21,076 nt of DNA from Anaerolineae bacterium (GTDB taxonomy: Bacteria > Chloroflexota > Anaerolineae > E26-bin7): the NCBI GenBank assembly GCA_029933115.1, contig JAOZOT010000020.1:1-21076 (forward strand), in the 5' to 3' direction. This document shows positions 1 through 6,818 of this stretch, in pieces. Both the position numbers and the translations under genes were made by a program. The notes under the pieces are model-generated. The model searched no databases. It saw only the letters and a program-made list of their open reading frames with translations, and was not told the origin of the DNA. How positions within the stretch are numbered: position 1 is the first letter of the stretch; every line of letters begins with the position of its first letter.

Positions 1-43
1 GGCGGGAACAGCGAGATTGGAGCAACCAGGCCGCTATAAGAGC

Positions 44-154
44 GTGTCTGAAAATCCAGGGGGCGGCGCTCGTAGTAACGACTTCGGTCGTTTTTAGCCG
101 CAGAACACCGGTCATTAGCGACTCAAGTCGCCACTACGAGCATTTTTCAGACAC
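44..154. repeat. MITE-like or REP-like inverted-repeat element
   Basis: The ends are inverted repeats: GTGTCTGAAAAT at 44-55 and ATTTTCAGACAC at 143-154. A second nested pair lies inside, GCTCGTAGT at 68-76 and ACTACGAGC at 133-141. The interior holds two further hairpins: AACGAC-TTCG-GTCGTT at 77-92, with a stable UUCG-type loop if transcribed, and GCGAC-TCAA-GTCGC at 118-131. The nested symmetry and lack of an ORF suggest a non-autonomous mobile or REP-like repeat. No second copy is present in this window and no clear target-site duplication is visible. Confidence 0.55.
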
Positions 155-192
155 AGAGGCCCTTTCGTAATTCACCCGCAGAGGGGACGGCT

Positions 193-289
193 ACCCTCCC
201 GCAGGCTTGAAACTCACTTTGGCAGCAGACTGAAAGCCACCTCACGGGCATAGCCTTAGCGGGGATACCGCCTCAGCCTGCGGGAGGGT
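193..289. repeat. 97-bp inverted-repeat element, copy A
   Basis: Perfect 15-bp arms ACCCTCCCGCAGGCT (193-207) and AGCCTGCGGGAGGGT (275-289) enclose exactly 67 bp. The same arms, with one compensated base pair changed and the same 67-bp spacing, recur at 10170-10266. The spacers are not obviously alike, although GCAGGCTTGAA appears at the arm border here and inside the other copy on its opposite strand. Copy A is nested in an outer imperfect inverted repeat (about 156-173 and 300-317, sharing CCTTTC-TAATTC). The next gene starts at 399. Confidence 0.6.
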
Positions 290-398
290 GAACCCCCGCG
301 AATTATGAAAGGCTCTCACACGCTGTAAGCCTGGATTGGGCTTGCGCAGCGAAGCCCGGATCACTGCTGGGAAGGAGCTACGTTTTAGGAAATCACAA

Positions 399-2087
399 AT
401 GGGTCAAGAAGAACAATCTCTTGAACGACAAGCGGCGAGCTTGGTACCTCTGGATCAGTTCATCGAACTGGCCACCCACCGCAGCCTGGAAGACCTGCTG
501 ACCGACGCGTTGGCTCTGATGATACGAACTTTTAACGCCAAGGCCGGCTCTCTGATCTTTGCCCGGGTTCCTCCATTGTGTATCAGGCAGGGCGAGTTTG
601 ATTTCGATAAAAAAGCCGTCGAGCAAATCAGCCGCTGGGAAAAGACCATAGAAGACAAAATAGACTCGACCTGGGAAATCCAAACGCCTCGCCTATCACC
701 CATCACCATCCATCCCCTCTCCGATGGCAAATTGATTCTGCTGACCATACCCCTCCTGAGTCAGGTGAAAGTCATTGGCTCTATAGGTCTGGTATTTGAG
801 TCGGGACGGGAGCCAGACAATTATCAGCACCAGGTGCTGATACGCTTCGTGCGGGGCCTCAGCAACATGGCTCAACTCACCGAGGAGCTTGCCGTAACCC
901 AGCAACGTCTGAGCCAATTGGGGTTACTCTACCAGGTGGGGCAGGTCATGGCCTCGACCTTTGACCTGACAAAGTTGCTGAGTGATACTTTGCAGCTAAC
1001 CACCAGTATGATTGACGCTGCTGCCTCAGCACTGCTGCTGATTGATGAGCAGTCCAATGAATTGGTCTTCGAGGCCCTCCACGGGATAAAAGAGGCTGTG
1101 GTGTCTCGCCAGAGGATTAGTCTGGACGAGGGAATAGCGGGGTGGGTAGCTACTCACAGCGAGCCGGTGATCGTCAACGACGTCAGCAAAGACGAACGCT
1201 TCAGTCGAGAGGCCGATGTGCACATCGGCGACCTCACAAGATCTATCGCCGCCGTGCCTTTGCAGATCAAGGGCAAGACCATCGGTGTTCTGGAAGTGCT
1301 GAACAAATTCTCACACAATGGTTTCGACGAGGAAGACCTGAGGTTGATGCTGACCTTGGCCACTCAGGCAGCCATTGCTATTGAGAACGCACGGTTGTAC
1401 CAAAGCTTGAGGGAGGAGCGTGACCGCATCATTCAGGTCCAGGAGGACGTGAGGAAGGAGTTGTCTCGCCGACTGCACGACGGGACTCTCCAGCTTCTGG
1501 CCGCTATAGCCATGGATGTCGAACATATCGGGCGTTTGCTGAAATTGAAGCCAGAAGCCGTTTTCGCCGAACTTGAGGCCCTGCGCAAATTGGTGCATCA
1601 GGCCAACCGCGAAGCGCGCATGGTCCTCTTCGAGTTGCGCCCTATCATCCTGGAGAGCCAGGGGTTGGTGCCCGCTCTGCGCTCCTACGTCAGCCAATTG
1701 CAAGATAGCGACGAGTTCCTCATCCACCTGGATGTCGGCAATTTCGATTCACAGCTCGATCCCAAAGTAGCCGGCACCATCTTTTCCATCGTTCAAGAAG
1801 CCATCAACAATGTAAAAAAACACGCCCATGCCAGAAACGTTTGGATCAACCTCGCCGTTGACGAGGACCAACTCGTTGTAGGGATCAAAGACGATGGTCG
1901 GGGCTTCGACGTGAAGGCCGTTGAACGAGAGTATGATCAGCGAGGTAGTTTTGGCCTATTGAACATGCACGAACGGGCAGAGTTGATAGACGGATTCTTG
2001 GTTATCGAATCCAGTCAAGTCGAACCGGAGCGAGGTACTGTGGTCACGCTTCGGGTGCCATTGAGCAAAGCCGGGAAGCCGAAATGA
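399..2087 (+). CDS. Soluble double-GAF sensor histidine kinase (HisKA_3/HATPase_c)
   Basis: A 562-residue kinase without membrane segments, so probably a cytoplasmic sensor. Residues about 25-160 look like a divergent GAF domain. A second, clearer GAF spans about 175-333 (SLDEGIAGWVATHSEPVIVNDV, AAVPLQIKGKTIGVLEV in two pieces). The dimerisation domain is HisKA_3 (NarX/DesK-like) with RRLHDGTLQ; His360 is the expected phosphoacceptor. HATPase_c retains the N box (QEAINNVKKHA, about 467-476), DDGRGFD (498-504) and SFGLLNMHERAEL. ATG 399 was chosen because AGGA at 387-390 gives an 8-base spacing; an in-frame TTG at 336 lacks a matching site. The stop overlaps the TPR gene by ATGA, implying translational coupling. 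The ligand and the cognate regulator cannot be read from the window; no LuxR-type response regulator is nearby. Confidence 0.9.
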   Translation: MGQEEQSLERQAASLVPLDQFIELATHRSLEDLLTDALALMIRTFNAKAGSLIFARVPPLCIRQGEFDFDKKAVEQISRWEKTIEDKIDSTWEIQTPRLSPITIHPLSDGKLILLTIPLLSQVKVIGSIGLVFESGREPDNYQHQVLIRFVRGLSNMAQLTEELAVTQQRLSQLGLLYQVGQVMASTFDLTKLLSDTLQLTTSMIDAAASALLLIDEQSNELVFEALHGIKEAVVSRQRISLDEGIAGWVATHSEPVIVNDVSKDERFSREADVHIGDLTRSIAAVPLQIKGKTIGVLEVLNKFSHNGFDEEDLRLMLTLATQAAIAIENARLYQSLREERDRIIQVQEDVRKELSRRLHDGTLQLLAAIAMDVEHIGRLLKLKPEAVFAELEALRKLVHQANREARMVLFELRPIILESQGLVPALRSYVSQLQDSDEFLIHLDVGNFDSQLDPKVAGTIFSIVQEAINNVKKHAHARNVWINLAVDEDQLVVGIKDDGRGFDVKAVEREYDQRGSFGLLNMHERAELIDGFLVIESSQVEPERGTVVTLRVPLSKAGKPK

Positions 2088-2632
2088 CTGAACCACAAAC
2101 ATTGCAGGAAGAGGGCCTGCGTCATTACCAGCAGGGAGCCCTGGATGAGGCGATTGCTTGCTTCAGCAAAGCTCATTCTCTCTACCTCGAAAGGGGAGAC
2201 AGGCACAGCGCAGCCAAGGTGCTTAACAACCTGGGCGTCATCTACTACCAGCAAAGGCGTTGGTCGGAGGCAGCTGAAGCCTTGGAAGAGGCCCACCAAA
2301 CCTTCGTCGCCGTGAAAGACGAAAACGGCCAGGCCCAGGCTCTGGGCAACCTGGGGAGTCTTTACAGAGCCGGCGGCCAACTCGAAAAAGCGGCGCAACG
2401 TTTCAAGGACGCTATCTCCCTCTTCCATCGCCTGGGAGATGGCCAGGCCGAGAGCGTCACCTGGCGTGCTTTGAGCGCCGTTCGCCTCCGTCAAAGGAGG
2501 TGGCTAGAGGCCATCCTGGCCTATGACTCCAGCCTGACCTGTCTGAAACGCCTCTCTTTGGGGCAGCACTTGCTTCATCTCCTGTTGGCTCTGCCGTTGC
2601 GCCTGTTCTCTGGCACACAGAGCGTTCGGTAA
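2084..2632 (+). CDS. TPR-repeat protein coupled to the kinase
   Basis: A 182-residue protein made mostly of tetratricopeptide repeats: about 6-35 (GLRHYQQGALDEAIACFSKA), 42-75 (AAKVLNNLGVIYYQQRRWSEAA), 82-115 (GQAQALGNLGSLYRAGGQLEKA) and a weaker fourth at about 120-150. TPRs bind peptides or partner proteins. The tail LGQHLLHLLLALPLRLFSG (about 156-175) is hydrophobic and could be a membrane anchor or amphipathic helix. It starts inside the stop of the upstream kinase (ATGA at 2084-2087), so stoichiometric co-translation is likely. An adaptor role for the kinase is an inference from this coupling; no catalytic motif is visible. Confidence 0.8.
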   Translation: MTEPQTLQEEGLRHYQQGALDEAIACFSKAHSLYLERGDRHSAAKVLNNLGVIYYQQRRWSEAAEALEEAHQTFVAVKDENGQAQALGNLGSLYRAGGQLEKAAQRFKDAISLFHRLGDGQAESVTWRALSAVRLRQRRWLEAILAYDSSLTCLKRLSLGQHLLHLLLALPLRLFSGTQSVR

Positions 2633-2723
2633 TCCAGCCCAACCCAGGCACAGAACTGAAGCCCCCGCGCTGAGAGGGCAAAGCCCTCTTCGGGGCTGGA
2701 TTTAGTACAGCCCCCGTAAATTC

Positions 2724-2767
2724 GTTCCCAAATACACCCGGCTGGCCGAGGGCAATGCCCTCGGCCA
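2724..2767. repeat. Dispersed hairpin repeat, copy 1
   Basis: A perfect 10-bp stem GGCCGAGGGC (2744-2753), loop AAT, GCCCTCGGCC (2757-2766) is preceded by GTTCCCAAATACACCCGG. The same roughly 38-base stretch recurs imperfectly at 15691-15728 (GTTCCCAGATTACACCTGG, then GGCCGAGGGCATTGCCC), where the 3' arm is disrupted. Two copies in intergenic DNA 13 kb apart suggest a dispersed repeat family. Confidence 0.5.
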
Positions 2768-2805
2768 ACCCCAAAATTTCAGAGGATTTCCGGGGGGTGG
2801 TATGA

Positions 2806-2834
2806 TTCCCTTTTTTCGCCAAATGTGGTAAAAT
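2806..2834 (+). promoter_or_regulatory. Possible sigma-70-type promoter for metG
   Basis: TAAAAT (2829-2834) lies 17 bp after a poor -35 match, TTCCCT (2806-2811). Support comes mainly from similarity of the core TTCGCCAAATGTGGT (2815-2829) to TTCGCCAAAAGTGGT at 11180-11194, which precedes a much better promoter. Confidence 0.4.
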
Positions 2835-3031
2835 GGAGCAACTCTTTCGCCGGCCGGAGGAGAAGGAAATGCTTCACGCCCAATTTGTATGCGCATTCAA
2901 ATACCGCCAGGCGTCGGCGGCTAAAGGCAATATGGGGGCTCTGCCCCCACGTTAATCCATTGCCCAAAGTATCCGCCGATGGAAACACGCGACCATGCAG
3001 TGAAGAGTGAAACGAAGAAGGGAGAGATGAA

Positions 3032-4798
3032 ATGAGTGAGAAGATACTGGTCTGCGTTGCCTGGCCCTATGCCAGTGGAGACCGCCACCTGGGTCACGTT
3101 GCCGGGGCCTATCTGCCCCCCGACATCTTTGCTCGCTATCAACGGTTGCGCGGCCGCCAAGTGCTGATGGTCTCCGGCTCCGACACCCACGGAACGCCTA
3201 TCACCGTGCGCGCCGAACAGGAAGGACTCACCCCACGCCAGGTGGTGGATCGCTATCACAGCCGGTTTGTCCAGACCTTTATGGAACTGGGGCTCAGCTT
3301 CGACTTGTTCACCGAGACAGACACTGAGAACCACTGGGCAGTGACCCAGGACATGTTTCTGACCCATCTGGAGAAAGGCTACATCTACCGCGACACGATG
3401 CGGCAACTGTATTGCACCAGGTGCCAACGCTGGCTCCCCGACCGCTATGTGGAAGGCACCTGCCCCTATTGCGGTTACGAGGACGCCCGGGGCGATCAGT
3501 GCGATAATTGTGGCCGCACTTACGACGCCATCGAGTTAATCAATCCACGCTGCAAGCACTGCGGCTACAGCGACATCGAAGCTCGCGAAACCGAGCATTT
3601 CTTCCTTGACCTGGCCAAGCTCAATGAGCCGTTGCTGGAATGGATCAAGCAGGACAAGGAGCATTGGCGACCTAACGTGCTCAACTTTGCCCGAGCAGAG
3701 TTGGAGAGCGGCGAACTGCGCGGGCGGCCCATCACCCGCGACATTGATTGGGGTGTCACCATTCCCGTGGAAGGTTTCGAAGACAAGCGCATCTACGTCT
3801 GGTACGACGCGGTGATCGGCTATCTGTCAGCAACCAAGGAGTGGGCCAAAATCACCGGCGACCCCGAGAAGTGGCGTGAGTGGTGGCAAGACCCCCAAGT
3901 GCGCAGCTACTACTTCATCGGCAAGGACAACATCCCCTTCCACGCCATCATCTGGCCGGGGATGCTCTACGCCTACGGGGGGCTCAACCTGCCCTACGAC
4001 GTGCCGGCCAACGAGTATCTCAACGTGGAAGGCAAAAAGTTCTCCACCAGTCGGGGCCTGGTCATCGAAGTGCCCTATTTCCTGTCGCGCTACGATCCCG
4101 ACCCACTGCGCTACGTGCTGACCATCAACGCTCCCGAAGGACGCGACGTCAACTTTACCTGGGAAGAGTTCCTGCGCCGCAACAACGAAGAGTTGGTGGC
4201 CACCTGGGGCAATCTGGCCAACCGCGTCCTGACCTTCACCTACAAGCGGTTCGACCGACAAGTGCCCGAGCCAGACGAATTGGGCGAAGCTGACAAAGCT
4301 ATCCTGGCCAAGGTCGAGGCTGCCTTTGAGACGGTGGGGCAACTCATTGACAGTTGCAAATTCAAAGCTGCCCTGACAGAAGTCATGGCTTTAGCCCACG
4401 AGGCCAACCGCTATCTGGACGAGAAGTCCCCCTGGTTGCAAATCAAAGAAGACGAGAAAGCAGCGGCCACCACAATGTACGTGATCCTACGGGTCGTTGA
4501 CTCGCTGAAAACGTTGTTCACCCCTTTCCTGCCTTTCTCCTCCCAACGGCTGCACGAGTACCTGGGCTACGAGGGAAGCATCATCGGGCGCATCTACATT
4601 GATACATTGCAAGAGGAGACCCGCTCTCACCTGGCGTTGCGGTACGATACCGGCGAGTTGACAGGCGAGTGGGCTCCCAGCCAGTTGCCCCCTGGTCAGG
4701 CCCTCCGTCAGCCGGCGCCCCTGTTCAAAAAGCTGGACGAGAGCATTGTCGAAGAAGAAATCGCCCGCATGACAGGGAACACGAATGGCACGAAATGA
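3032..4798 (+). CDS. metG: Methionine--tRNA ligase
   Basis: Charges tRNA-Met with methionine in the cytoplasm, a class I aminoacyl-tRNA synthetase. The nucleotide-binding HIGH motif is HLGH at 19-22 and the KMSKS motif is KFSTS at 336-340, with Thr in place of the second Lys. Four CxxC knuckles (C128/131, C144/147, C157/160, C174/177) form the connective-peptide zinc region of the two-zinc MetRS type. The anticodon-binding helical domain follows (about 390-530; WGNLANRVL, NRYLDEKSPW). At 588 residues it lacks the C-terminal EMAPII-like tRNA-binding domain of longer forms. ATG 3032 is preceded by AAGGGAGAG at 3018-3026. The next gene begins 10 bases after the stop with its ribosome site overlapping the metG end, so the two are probably co-transcribed. 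Confidence 0.96.
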   Translation: MSEKILVCVAWPYASGDRHLGHVAGAYLPPDIFARYQRLRGRQVLMVSGSDTHGTPITVRAEQEGLTPRQVVDRYHSRFVQTFMELGLSFDLFTETDTENHWAVTQDMFLTHLEKGYIYRDTMRQLYCTRCQRWLPDRYVEGTCPYCGYEDARGDQCDNCGRTYDAIELINPRCKHCGYSDIEARETEHFFLDLAKLNEPLLEWIKQDKEHWRPNVLNFARAELESGELRGRPITRDIDWGVTIPVEGFEDKRIYVWYDAVIGYLSATKEWAKITGDPEKWREWWQDPQVRSYYFIGKDNIPFHAIIWPGMLYAYGGLNLPYDVPANEYLNVEGKKFSTSRGLVIEVPYFLSRYDPDPLRYVLTINAPEGRDVNFTWEEFLRRNNEELVATWGNLANRVLTFTYKRFDRQVPEPDELGEADKAILAKVEAAFETVGQLIDSCKFKAALTEVMALAHEANRYLDEKSPWLQIKEDEKAAATTMYVILRVVDSLKTLFTPFLPFSSQRLHEYLGYEGSIIGRIYIDTLQEETRSHLALRYDTGELTGEWAPSQLPPGQALRQPAPLFKKLDESIVEEEIARMTGNTNGTK

Positions 4799-4808
4799 GG
4801 TGAAAAGA

Positions 4809-5126
4809 ATGGGCCTCTTTAAGAAAGTGGCTTCGTTTCTCTCGTCTACCCCAAGAGACTTGGAGACCCTGGGGATTTACGTGCGGTGTGACAAGTGCGG
4901 TGAGGCAATCGGGACGCGCATCCACCTGCGTCATGACCTGAGCCCTATATACGGCGAGGGCGAGCAAGGTGCGGCCTATCTCGTGCGCAAGACTCTCGTG
5001 GGTAGCAAGCGCTGCTTTCAGCCCGTTGAGGTCAAACTGACCTTCGACGCCGAGCGCAGGGTGATTGCCAGGGAGATCACAGGCGGCCAGTTCATCACAG
5101 AAGAAGAGTACGGAGCCGAGGCGTGA
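4809..5126 (+). CDS. Small conserved-looking CxxC protein, function unknown
   Basis: A 105-residue protein I do not recognise. It starts MGLFKKVASFL, an amphipathic N-terminus, and has one CDKCGE motif (about 27-32) that could be half of a zinc site, followed by strands suggesting a small alpha/beta or zinc-ribbon fold (YVRCDKCGEAIGTRIHLRHDL, read in two parts). ATG 4809 is favoured over an upstream in-frame ATG at 4785 because GAGGTG at 4797-4802 gives 6-base spacing and avoids overlap with metG. It is closed by a strong terminator at 5130-5159, so it is the last gene of the metG unit. With only one cysteine pair, metal binding would require dimerisation or other ligands. No function is proposed. 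Confidence 0.8.
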   Translation: MGLFKKVASFLSSTPRDLETLGIYVRCDKCGEAIGTRIHLRHDLSPIYGEGEQGAAYLVRKTLVGSKRCFQPVEVKLTFDAERRVIAREITGGQFITEEEYGAEA

Positions 5127-5129
5127 CAA

Positions 5130-5167
5130 AAAACCCCGCTGAGAATCCAGCGGGGTTTTACTTTTTC
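5130..5167 (+). terminator. Intrinsic terminator after the metG unit
   Basis: A perfect 12-bp stem AAAACCCCGCTG (5130-5141) and CAGCGGGGTTTT (5148-5159) with a 6-base loop, starting 4 bases after the stop codon and running into a T-rich tail (TACTTTTT). The A/T flanks make it potentially bidirectional. Confidence 0.92.
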
Positions 5168-5185
5168 CGAAGGCTGAGGTAAAAT
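5157..5185 (+). promoter_or_regulatory. Possible promoter overlapping the terminator
   Basis: TTTACT (5157-5162), 17 bp, then TAAAAT (5180-5185). A start near 5192 would leave only about a dozen leader bases, with GGAGG at 5193-5197 just before ATG 5204. The -35 box sits in the terminator T tract. Plausible but unproven. Confidence 0.4.
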
Positions 5186-5203
5186 AGCCGTTGGAGGTGG
5201 CCC

Positions 5204-6691
5204 ATGCCGGAATCGTCTTCCCGTTCCTTTCGTTTGGTCCTGGTTCTCATTATCGGCATTTATCTCGTCCTCGGCACCCTCTACGCTCTCCTGACTCCCC
5301 CCTGGCAAATACCAGACGAGCCAGCCCATTACAACTATGTACGCTTCGTGGCCGAGCGCCGGCGCTACCCGGTCCTTCAGATGGGCGATTATCCTCACGA
5401 GTACCTGGAGGAGATTAAGGCCAGACGCTTTCCACCTGAGATGTCCATTGACCCTATCCGTTACGAGTTCCACCAGCCACCGCTTTATTATTCCCTGGCT
5501 GCTCCCTTCTACCGGCTGACCCGGTTCTGGCCTCCGACGCAGCAGGTGCTCGCCCTGCGTTTTCTGTCCCTTCTCATGGGCGGGGGTGTAATCTACCTGG
5601 CTTATCTCATCGCCAAAGAAGTCTTTCCCACAGGCGAGGCCTTGGCCCTGGGTACGGCCGCTTTTGTGGCCAGTGTGCCCATGCACATAGCAATGCTGGC
5701 TGCGGTCAATAACGATGGGCCGGCAGAGTTGATCCTGGCGGGAATACTGTGGATGCTGGTTAGATACCTGAAGGAAGGGGGAAGGGCTGAGGGGAGAATA
5801 CCCTGGCGGCTGATTGGGTTGGGCGTGTTGGTGGGATTGGGAATATTGACCAAGACGACGACTTTGGTCTCTATTCCATTGATCCTGGTGGCAGTAGTTC
5901 TCAGTCGCCGTCGGCCATCGGCCATCAGCTATCAGCTATGCGCCATTTTCCTCCCGGCACTTTTGTTGGGCTTGCCCTGGTTCATCCGCAACGCCTCCAT
6001 CTACGGCAGGATGGACATCTTGGGTCTGGCCCGCCATGAGGCCATCGTCGTCGGTCAGCCCCGTACTGCCGACCGGCTGGCCCAGTATGGCGTAGCCGGG
6101 CTAGCGAGAGATTTTCTGCTGACCACCTTCCGCAGCTTTTGGGCTCAGTTCGGCTGGATGGGCGTCTTGGTGGACGAGCGCATCTACCTGCTTCTGGCTC
6201 TCCTCTGTGCCCTAGTCGGGTCGGGCCTCATCATCTATCTGGTCAAGGTGATCCGGCAAAGAGATACCCTCTCAGCCTACCAGAAGGCAGCGTTGGGCCT
6301 GCTGGCTCTGTCTGCTTTCCTGACGCTGCTCAGTTACCTGTGGTACAACACCGAGTTCGTCCAGCACCAGGGCCGCTATCTCTTCCCCGCCCTGGTGCCA
6401 CTGGGCCTTTTCTTCGCCCTGGGTCTGCGGGAGATCCTGCTCAGGGAGAGAGCCAAGGTCGTGGCCATCCTGGGTCTGGCGGGGTTGCTGCTCCTGGCGG
6501 CCAAGGGTCTGCTCACCGGTGATTTCAACAAATGGAGCATGGCCTTGCTCGGCGGCACGGCCCTGGCCTTTGGCCTCAAGACCTTCTTGCCTGAGCGTTA
6601 CGACGATTTCGCTTTCGCCCTTCCCTACCTGGGCCTCTTCGCTCTGGACGCCATCTGCCTGTTTGGTTTCATCGTGCCCTATTTTCGTTGA
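5204..6691 (+). CDS. GT-C-type membrane glycosyltransferase (PMT/ArnT-like)
   Basis: A 495-residue polytopic membrane protein with roughly 10-12 hydrophobic segments. After the first membrane helix (about 10-31) comes PPWQIPDEPAHYNY, whose Asp-Glu pair (about 38-39) sits where GT-C enzymes carry the catalytic or metal-binding acidic residues, then YEFHQPPLYYSLAAPFYRL, the HxPPLYY motif of the PMT/ArnT superfamily. Such enzymes transfer a sugar from a polyprenyl-phosphate donor to lipid or protein at the outer membrane face. Donor and acceptor cannot be told. ATG 5204 has GGAGG at 5193-5197. A heptamer tandem repeat inside the gene (5912-5939) encodes the basic loop SRRRPSAIS. The gene appears monocistronic, between a terminator upstream and a 127-base gap downstream. 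Confidence 0.82.
   Translation: MPESSSRSFRLVLVLIIGIYLVLGTLYALLTPPWQIPDEPAHYNYVRFVAERRRYPVLQMGDYPHEYLEEIKARRFPPEMSIDPIRYEFHQPPLYYSLAAPFYRLTRFWPPTQQVLALRFLSLLMGGGVIYLAYLIAKEVFPTGEALALGTAAFVASVPMHIAMLAAVNNDGPAELILAGILWMLVRYLKEGGRAEGRIPWRLIGLGVLVGLGILTKTTTLVSIPLILVAVVLSRRRPSAISYQLCAIFLPALLLGLPWFIRNASIYGRMDILGLARHEAIVVGQPRTADRLAQYGVAGLARDFLLTTFRSFWAQFGWMGVLVDERIYLLLALLCALVGSGLIIYLVKVIRQRDTLSAYQKAALGLLALSAFLTLLSYLWYNTEFVQHQGRYLFPALVPLGLFFALGLREILLRERAKVVAILGLAGLLLLAAKGLLTGDFNKWSMALLGGTALAFGLKTFLPERYDDFAFALPYLGLFALDAICLFGFIVPYFR
5912..5939 (+). repeat. Heptamer tandem repeat inside the glycosyltransferase gene
   Basis: CGGCCAT twice then CAGCTAT twice, four consecutive heptamers (28 bp) in the coding sequence. 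Because 28 is not a multiple of three, gain or loss of one unit would shift the frame. The reading frame is intact here. Confidence 0.7.
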
Positions 6692-6772
6692 ACGGAGACA
6701 GCACCATTTGTTAACAACTGCGGTCTGGGGCACGCACGACCTGGTCAGAAGCCATCCCCAAAAAAGGAGGCG

Positions 6773-6799
6773 ATGTCCCAGCCGAATCATAACACATAA
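6773..6799 (+). other. Possible 8-codon leader ORF before the M20 peptidase
   Basis: AAAAAAGGAGG (6760-6770) precedes ATG 6773, which opens MSQPNHNT and ends at TAA 6797-6799, 19 bases before the peptidase start. The gap between GGAGG and ATG is only 2 bases, shorter than optimal. A perfect palindrome TTGTTAACAA lies upstream at 6708-6717. May be chance. Confidence 0.2.
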
Positions 6800-6818
6800 A
6801 TAAATAAGGGGAAAAGCT

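Larger units (their letters stand above)
2633..3031. other. Non-coding region and long metG leader with hairpins
   Basis: No convincing gene lies here. It holds several stem-loops: GAGGGC-AAA-GCCCTC at 2674-2688, flanked by GCCCC (2661-2665) and GGGGC (2692-2696); the perfect 10-bp hairpin at 2744-2766 (separate entry); and TGGGGGC-TCT-GCCCCCA at 2933-2949. None is followed by a T run, so none is a convincing intrinsic terminator. A promoter-like site near 2806-2834 would give metG a leader of roughly 190 bases. The conserved T-box antiterminator motif was not seen. Confidence 0.6.

Noticed and set aside
336..398. TTG 336 as the start of the soluble kinase
   Set aside because: No ribosome site at a proper distance; ATG 399 has AGGA at 8 bases.
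2835..3031. T-box or other riboswitch in the metG leader
   Set aside because: Leader is long with hairpins, but the conserved T-box antiterminator sequence and a terminator with T run are absent.
5018..5686. 222-codon minus-strand ORF
   Set aside because: Crosses the metG-unit terminator and opposes two better genes.
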